Source of the DNA: Chlorobium ferrooxidans DSM 13031
GTDB taxonomy: Bacteria > Bacteroidota > Chlorobiia > Chlorobiales > Chlorobiaceae
Length of the DNA stretch: 64,000 bases
Assembly (NCBI RefSeq): GCF_000168715.1
Contig: NZ_AASE01000007.1
Location: 40,008 to 104,007, forward strand
Direction of reading: 5' to 3'
The stretch's first letter is position 1. Every line of letters begins with the position of its first letter. The notes under the pieces are model-generated. The model made no database searches. It saw only the letters and a program-made list of their open reading frames with translations, and was not told the origin of the DNA. The position numbers and the translations under genes are program-made. Below, in pieces: positions 59,505 through 64,000 of this stretch.

Positions 59505-62500
59505 TTAATTGCCTGAAACGCGCGATGGATCATGAATATTTTTTTCAAATGCCGCCATAACCGCCGCATCGCCTGTAATGCCGGCCGCCTCAACCTCTTT
59601 CATTGCCTCCATCGCCCGCAGGTAATCATGCGGCATGACTTTGACAAAGCGCTGGCGGCTGGTCTCCCAGTCATCAAGAATCGACTGACCCAGGTCGCTG
59701 CCCGTGTACTCGACATGCCTCTCAATCATGCTCTGAAGAGCCGCAAGCTCCATCAGGTCATCAACCGTGGAGAGTCCGACCATCTCATGATTGCAGTTTT
59801 CAGCAAAAGTATTGTCAGCGTCATAAACATAGGCCAGACCGCCCGACATTCCTGCGGCAAAGTTTCGTCCGGTTTTTCCGAGAATAACCACAGCTCCGCC
59901 GGTCATATATTCACAACCATGATCACCGATTGCTTCAACAACCGCATTCAGTCCGCTGTTACGAACACAGAACCGCTCTCCGGCCATACCCCGGATAAAT
60001 GCCTCTCCGGAGGTCGCCCCGTAAAAGCCTACGTTACCGATAATGATATTCTCTTCCGGAACAAACGTTGATCCTTTTGACGGATAAACCACAATACGAC
60101 CGCCCGAGAGACCCTTTCCAACGTAGTCATTGGCATCGCCTTCAAGCTCAATGGTGATTCCGTTGGGGATGAATGCACCAAGACTCTGGCCTGCGGATCC
60201 GGTGAATTTCAAGTGAATCGTATCGTCAGGAAGACCCTTTGAGCCATAGGCTTTCGTCACTTCATAACCGACAATGGTGCCGACAACCCTGTTGGTGTTG
60301 CGGATCGGCAGCACAGCAGAGACCTTCTCCTTTCGTTTGATCGCCGGTTCGCAAAGCGAGAGCAGGGTGGTCCGGTCAAGACTCTCATCAAGGCCGTGCT
60401 CCTGATCGATGGTGCAGTAGCGGGTTTCATTCTCGCCGATCTCTGCCTGATAGAACATCCTGGACAGATCAATACCCTGTGCTTTCCAGTGATCGACCGT
60501 TTTATTCATGCTGAGCAGTTCGGTGCGTCCGACAAGCTCATTAAGGGTGCGTACACCGAGACGCGACATATACTCCCGTACTCCCTCGGCAAGGAAACGC
60601 ATAAAGTTTTCAACATGCTCCGGCTTGCCCGTGAAATGCTTGCGAAGTTCAGGGTTCTGGGTGGCAACACCAACCGGACAGGAGTCATCCTGACAGCAGC
60701 GCATCATAATACACCCCATCACCACAAGCGTGGTTGTGGCAAAACCGAACTCCTCTGCGCCAAGCATGGCGGCAATAACAATATCCCTTGCGGTTTTCAG
60801 CTGGCCGTCTGTCTCAACAACAATACGGCTTCGCAGGTTGTTGAGTACAAGGGTCTGATGGGCCTCAGCCAGACCGAGCTCCCAGGGCATACCTGCATGC
60901 ATGATGCTTGAAACAGGCGAGGCACCGGTTCCTCCATCGTGACCGCTGATGAGCACCACATCGGCATGAGCCTTTGCAACACCTGCAGCAATCGTGCCAA
61001 CACCTACGGTTGAAACCAGCTTGACATTGATACGCGCCTCGGGATTGGCATTTTTCAGGTCATGGATAAGCTGGGCAAGATCCTCGATCGAGTAGATATC
61101 ATGATGGGGCGGCGGGGAGATAAGACCGACGCCGGGGGTTGAGTGACGAACCTTTGCCACCCAGGGATAGACTTTAGAACCGGGAAGCTGGCCGCCCTCT
61201 CCGGGCTTTGCTCCCTGCGCCATCTTGATCTGGATCTCATTGGCACTGGCAAGATACTCACTGGTAACACCAAACCTTCCGGAAGCCACCTGCTTGATAG
61301 CGGACATTCTTGAGTCGCCATTTGCATCCTTTTTAAAACGCAGAGGATCTTCTCCGCCCTCACCGGTGTTGCTTCTGCCTCCCAGCCTGTTCATGGCAAT
61401 GGCAAGGGTTTCATGAGCCTCCTGACTGATAGAGCCGAAGGACATGGCGCCGGTCTTGAACCTTTTGAGTATGGCTTCAACCGGTTCGACCTCATCAAGC
61501 GGCACAGGCTGCTTGCTGAAGCGGATATCCATCAGACTCCGGATCGTGCAAAGATGCTCGCTCTGGTCGTCAATAAGGTTTTCGTATTTTTTAAAGAGCT
61601 CATAGTTTCCCGTCCTGCAGGAGTGCTGCAGGACATGGATCGCTTCGGGACTGAACAGGTGATACTCCCCGTTATAACGCCATTTCCGCTCTCCTCCGGC
61701 TTCGAGACCACGATCAACCTTGTTTCCGGTTGGCGGAAAAACCGTTTCATGACGCCTGCGGACCTCTTCGGCAACCGTATCAAGCCCGATACCCTCAATT
61801 CGGGTAGGTGTACGGGTAAAATAGGCATCAACAAGCTGGGTATTGAGACCGACCGCTTCAAATATCTGGGCGCCACGATAGCTCTGAATAGTGGAGATAC
61901 CCATCTTAGCCATGGTCTTCACCACGCCCTTGACGGCCGCCTTGACATAGTTTTTGGCCGCAACCTTCTCCTCCAGTTTGATATGGCCCATCGAAACCTC
62001 TGAACGAATCGTTTCAAAAACCATGTAGGGGTTGATGGCTCCGGCGCCATAACTGATAAGCATGGCAAAATGATGAACGGCTCTCGGCTCGGCTGATTCA
62101 AGAACCAGGCCGATATTTGTTCTTATACCGGCATTGATCAGAAAGTTGTGCAGACCTGAAACGGCAAGAAGTGCCGGAATCGGTGCGCGGTTCTGCTCAA
62201 TCTCACCCTTGTCGGAGAGAATAATAATATTGACGCCCTTGCCGGCAGCCTTTTCAGCCTGACGGTAGATATCCTGCATGGCCGACTCTATACCCTTTCC
62301 TCCACGCTCTACATTGTAAAAAATAGGGAGCGTAATGGCACGGAAACCCGGCTTATCAATACCACGGATCTTTTCGAGAGCCTGATTGGTCAGGATAGGA
62401 TGCGGCAGCCTTATTCGACGGCAATTAACCTCAGTTGGCTCAAGCAGGTCTCCTTCGGTTCCAAGCATGACCGTTGTCGAGGTGATAAGCTCCTCCCTGA

Positions 62501-64000
62501 GCGAGTCAATAGGAGGATTGGTCACCTGGGCAAAGAGCTGCTTGAAATAGTCATAGAGCATCTTCGGCTTATTGGAAAGCGCAGCAAGCGGGGTATCGTT
62601 ACCCATTGATCCGACAAGCTCCACCCCTTTTTCACTCATCGCCTTTATCTGAAGGGCGATATCCTCCTGGGTATAGCCGAAAACCTTCTGACGGGCGGTA
62701 AGACTGTACTTCTCTTCATCGGGATTTTTCAACTGGGGATGATCCGGAAGGGCATCAAGATCAATAACATTCCGCTCAATCCACTCGCCATAAGGGTGCT
62801 CGGAAGCAACCGTACTCTTGATCTCTTCATCGGAAATAATGCGGCCCTGGGCGGTATCAACAAGGAACATGCGGCCAGGCTGGAGCCGGTCTTTCCTGAG
62901 AATACGATCCGGCGCGATATCAAGCACACCGACCTCGGAAGCCATGATAACAAGGTCATCCCTGGTAATATAGTAGCGTGACGGGCGAAGTCCGTTACGA
63001 TCAAGTACCGCACCGATCTGCACACCGTCGGTGAAGGTTACCGACGCTGGCCCGTCCCACGGCTCCATAAGGCAGCTGTGGTATTCGTAGAATGCTTTTT
63101 TCTCTTCAGACATGCTCTGGTTTCCTGACCATGGTTCAGGAATGAACATCATCGCTGCATGGGCAAGCGAACGGCCTGAAAGCACAAGAAACTCAAATGA
63201 ATTATCAAGAATGGCAGAGTCGCTGCCGTCCTCAAGAATAACCGGCTTTATATCTTCAAGGGCATCACCAAACACCTGTGACTGTACATTCTTCTCCCTG
63301 GCCTTCATCCAGTTGACGTTGCCTTTGAGCGTATTGATTTCGCCATTATGACTCAGATAGCGGTAAGGATGCGCGCGATCCCAGCTCGGGAAGGTATTGG
63401 TGCTGAAACGGGAGTGTACCATTGCGATAGCGCTCTCCATGTCGGGGTCGTGCAACTCGGGATAGAACTCCCCGACCTGCTCGGGAAGCAGCATCCCCTT
63501 GTAGACCATCGTGCGGCAGGAGAGACTTGATATATAGAAATAACTGCTGCCGAGAAGCCCTGCGGTGTATTTAACCCTTTTGGTAATGCGGCGGCGGATG
63601 ATATAGAGCTTTCTCTCGAATTCAAGCTCGGTGGTGATATCCTTGCCCCAGCCGACAAAAAGCTGCTTGACCACAGGCTCTTCAGAGCGGGCGGTCGCGC
63701 CGAGCGTATCATTGACGGTCGGGACTTTTCTGAAACCAAGAAACTTCTGCCCTTCAGCCTGTATCATCAAACGACAGATATCTTCTATAGCACGACGCTG
63801 CGATATATCCGGAGGAAGAAATACCATCCCCACTCCGTACTGGCTTGCCGCCGGAAGTTCAATATTTTTTTCCGCACAGACCCTGCGCAGAAACTTGTCG
63901 GGAACCTGGATAAGAATTCCTGCGCCATCACCGGTATTCTTTTCACACCCGCATGCTCCGCGATGTTTCAGATTCTCGTTGATTTGCAGTCCCTGCTCTA
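59505..64000 (-). CDS. gltB: Glutamate synthase large subunit, 5' end beyond window
   Basis: GltB turns glutamine and 2-oxoglutarate into two glutamates. The frame is open from the stop at 59505 to the window edge (about 1498 codons), so the N-terminal catalytic cysteine is not seen, but the glutaminase domain reads on from [19 protein letters not shown]. The central domain, the FMN domain ([16 protein letters not shown] and [14 protein letters not shown]), the 3Fe-4S cysteines in [15 protein letters not shown], and the C-terminal GXGXG beta-helix are all complete. The ATG at 63833 is internal. It heads the gltBD operon. Confidence 0.97.
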   Translation of the reverse strand, partial: EQGLQINENLKHRGACGCEKNTGDGAGILIQVPDKFLRRVCAEKNIELPAASQYGVGMVFLPPDISQRRAIEDICRLMIQAEGQKFLGFRKVPTVNDTLGATARSEEPVVKQLFVGWGKDITTELEFERKLYIIRRRITKRVKYTAGLLGSSYFYISSLSCRTMVYKGMLLPEQVGEFYPELHDPDMESAIAMVHSRFSTNTFPSWDRAHPYRYLSHNGEINTLKGNVNWMKAREKNVQSQVFGDALEDIKPVILEDGSDSAILDNSFEFLVLSGRSLAHAAMMFIPEPWSGNQSMSEEKKAFYEYHSCLMEPWDGPASVTFTDGVQIGAVLDRNGLRPSRYYITRDDLVIMASEVGVLDIAPDRILRKDRLQPGRMFLVDTAQGRIISDEEIKSTVASEHPYGEWIERNVIDLDALPDHPQLKNPDEEKYSLTARQKVFGYTQEDIALQIKAMSEKGVELVGSMGNDTPLAALSNKPKMLYDYFKQLFAQVTNPPIDSLREELITSTTVMLGTEGDLLEPTEVNCRRIRLPHPILTNQALEKIRGIDKPGFRAITLPIFYNVERGGKGIESAMQDIYRQAEKAAGKGVNIIILSDKGEIEQNRAPIPALLAVSGLHNFLINAGIRTNIGLVLESAEPRAVHHFAMLISYGAGAINPYMVFETIRSEVSMGHIKLEEKVAAKNYVKAAVKGVVKTMAKMGISTIQSYRGAQIFEAVGLNTQLVDAYFTRTPTRIEGIGLDTVAEEVRRRHETVFPPTGNKVDRGLEAGGERKWRYNGEYHLFSPEAIHVLQHSCRTGNYELFKKYENLIDDQSEHLCTIRSLMDIRFSKQPVPLDEVEPVEAILKRFKTGAMSFGSISQEAHETLAIAMNRLGGRSNTGEGGEDPLRFKKDANGDSRMSAIKQVASGRFGVTSEYLASANEIQIKMAQGAKPGEGGQLPGSKVYPWVAKVRHSTPGVGLISPPPHHDIYSIEDLAQLIHDLKNANPEARINVKLVSTVGVGTIAAGVAKAHADVVLISGHDGGTGASPVSSIMHAGMPWELGLAEAHQTLVLNNLRSRIVVETDGQLKTARDIVIAAMLGAEEFGFATTTLVVMGCIMMRCCQDDSCPVGVATQNPELRKHFTGKPEHVENFMRFLAEGVREYMSRLGVRTLNELVGRTELLSMNKTVDHWKAQGIDLSRMFYQAEIGENETRYCTIDQEHGLDESLDRTTLLSLCEPAIKRKEKVSAVLPIRNTNRVVGTIVGYEVTKAYGSKGLPDDTIHLKFTGSAGQSLGAFIPNGITIELEGDANDYVGKGLSGGRIVVYPSKGSTFVPEENIIIGNVGFYGATSGEAFIRGMAGERFCVRNSGLNAVVEAIGDHGCEYMTGGAVVILGKTGRNFAAGMSGGLAYVYDADNTFAENCNHEMVGLSTVDDLMELAALQSMIERHVEYTGSDLGQSILDDWETSRQRFVKVMPHDYLRAMEAMKEVEAAGITGDAAVMAAFEKNIHDPSRVSGN

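Noticed and set aside
59505..63833. Treating ATG 63833 as the gltB start
   Set aside because: The frame continues upstream to the window edge with clear GltB glutaminase-domain sequence, so this ATG is internal.

Overview
The window is from a green sulfur bacterium (Chlorobiaceae, Chlorobium/Pelodictyon group). The clearest marker is a full-length fmoA gene for the Fenna-Matthews-Olson bacteriochlorophyll protein (13675-14775). A thioredoxin-reductase-like ferredoxin-NADP reductase, menA, a 2-Cys peroxiredoxin and glutamate synthase subunits agree with an anaerobic phototroph. The species cannot be fixed from sequence alone.

Left part (1-4610): the 3' end of proS, a shared terminator and a convergent peroxiredoxin, then a decayed antitoxin-like fragment and a solitary 1024-residue NACHT NTPase with an Mrr-like nuclease domain, a strong candidate for a single-gene anti-phage system.

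Core part (4878-42266): mostly housekeeping and photosynthesis-related genes. These include a purine permease with a nitrilase-family amidase, ispE, a SPOR protein with a sigma-54 activator, lnt, fmoA, a MerR regulator, an ABC exporter, purT, a ParE/Phd toxin-antitoxin pair, mutS with a coupled radical SAM gene, rplU-rpmA and mdh. A six-gene minus-strand cluster follows (agmatine deiminase, M48 protease, carbamoylputrescine amidase, menA, FNR, a small Cys protein), then hisF and ppk2. A five-gene redox cluster (32981-37791) combines a DUF4405 protein, a two-component system, a small membrane cytochrome b and an 18-haem cytochrome c. It is followed by an orphan binding protein and two tandem secreted trypsin-TPR paralogs.

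Accessory part (about 42800-56218): a hotspot downstream of tRNA-Val(GAC). Partial copies of the tRNA 3' end and/or its terminator recur at about 42.9, 49.3 and 52.1 kb and cut the region into three modules. Module A (42.9-49.3 kb) looks like an integron gene-cassette array without an integrase: six intact same-strand genes, mostly of unknown function, separated by attC-like sites, plus decayed copies of one gene and a hipBA remnant. Module B carries katG. Module C carries an AbiE toxin-antitoxin pair and an autoinhibited Fic protein, and is bounded by 41-bp direct repeats of the tRNA. No integrase or transposase gene is visible.

Right part (56289-64000): core genes clpX, a DUF4404 protein, gltD and a 5'-truncated gltB, all on the minus strand.
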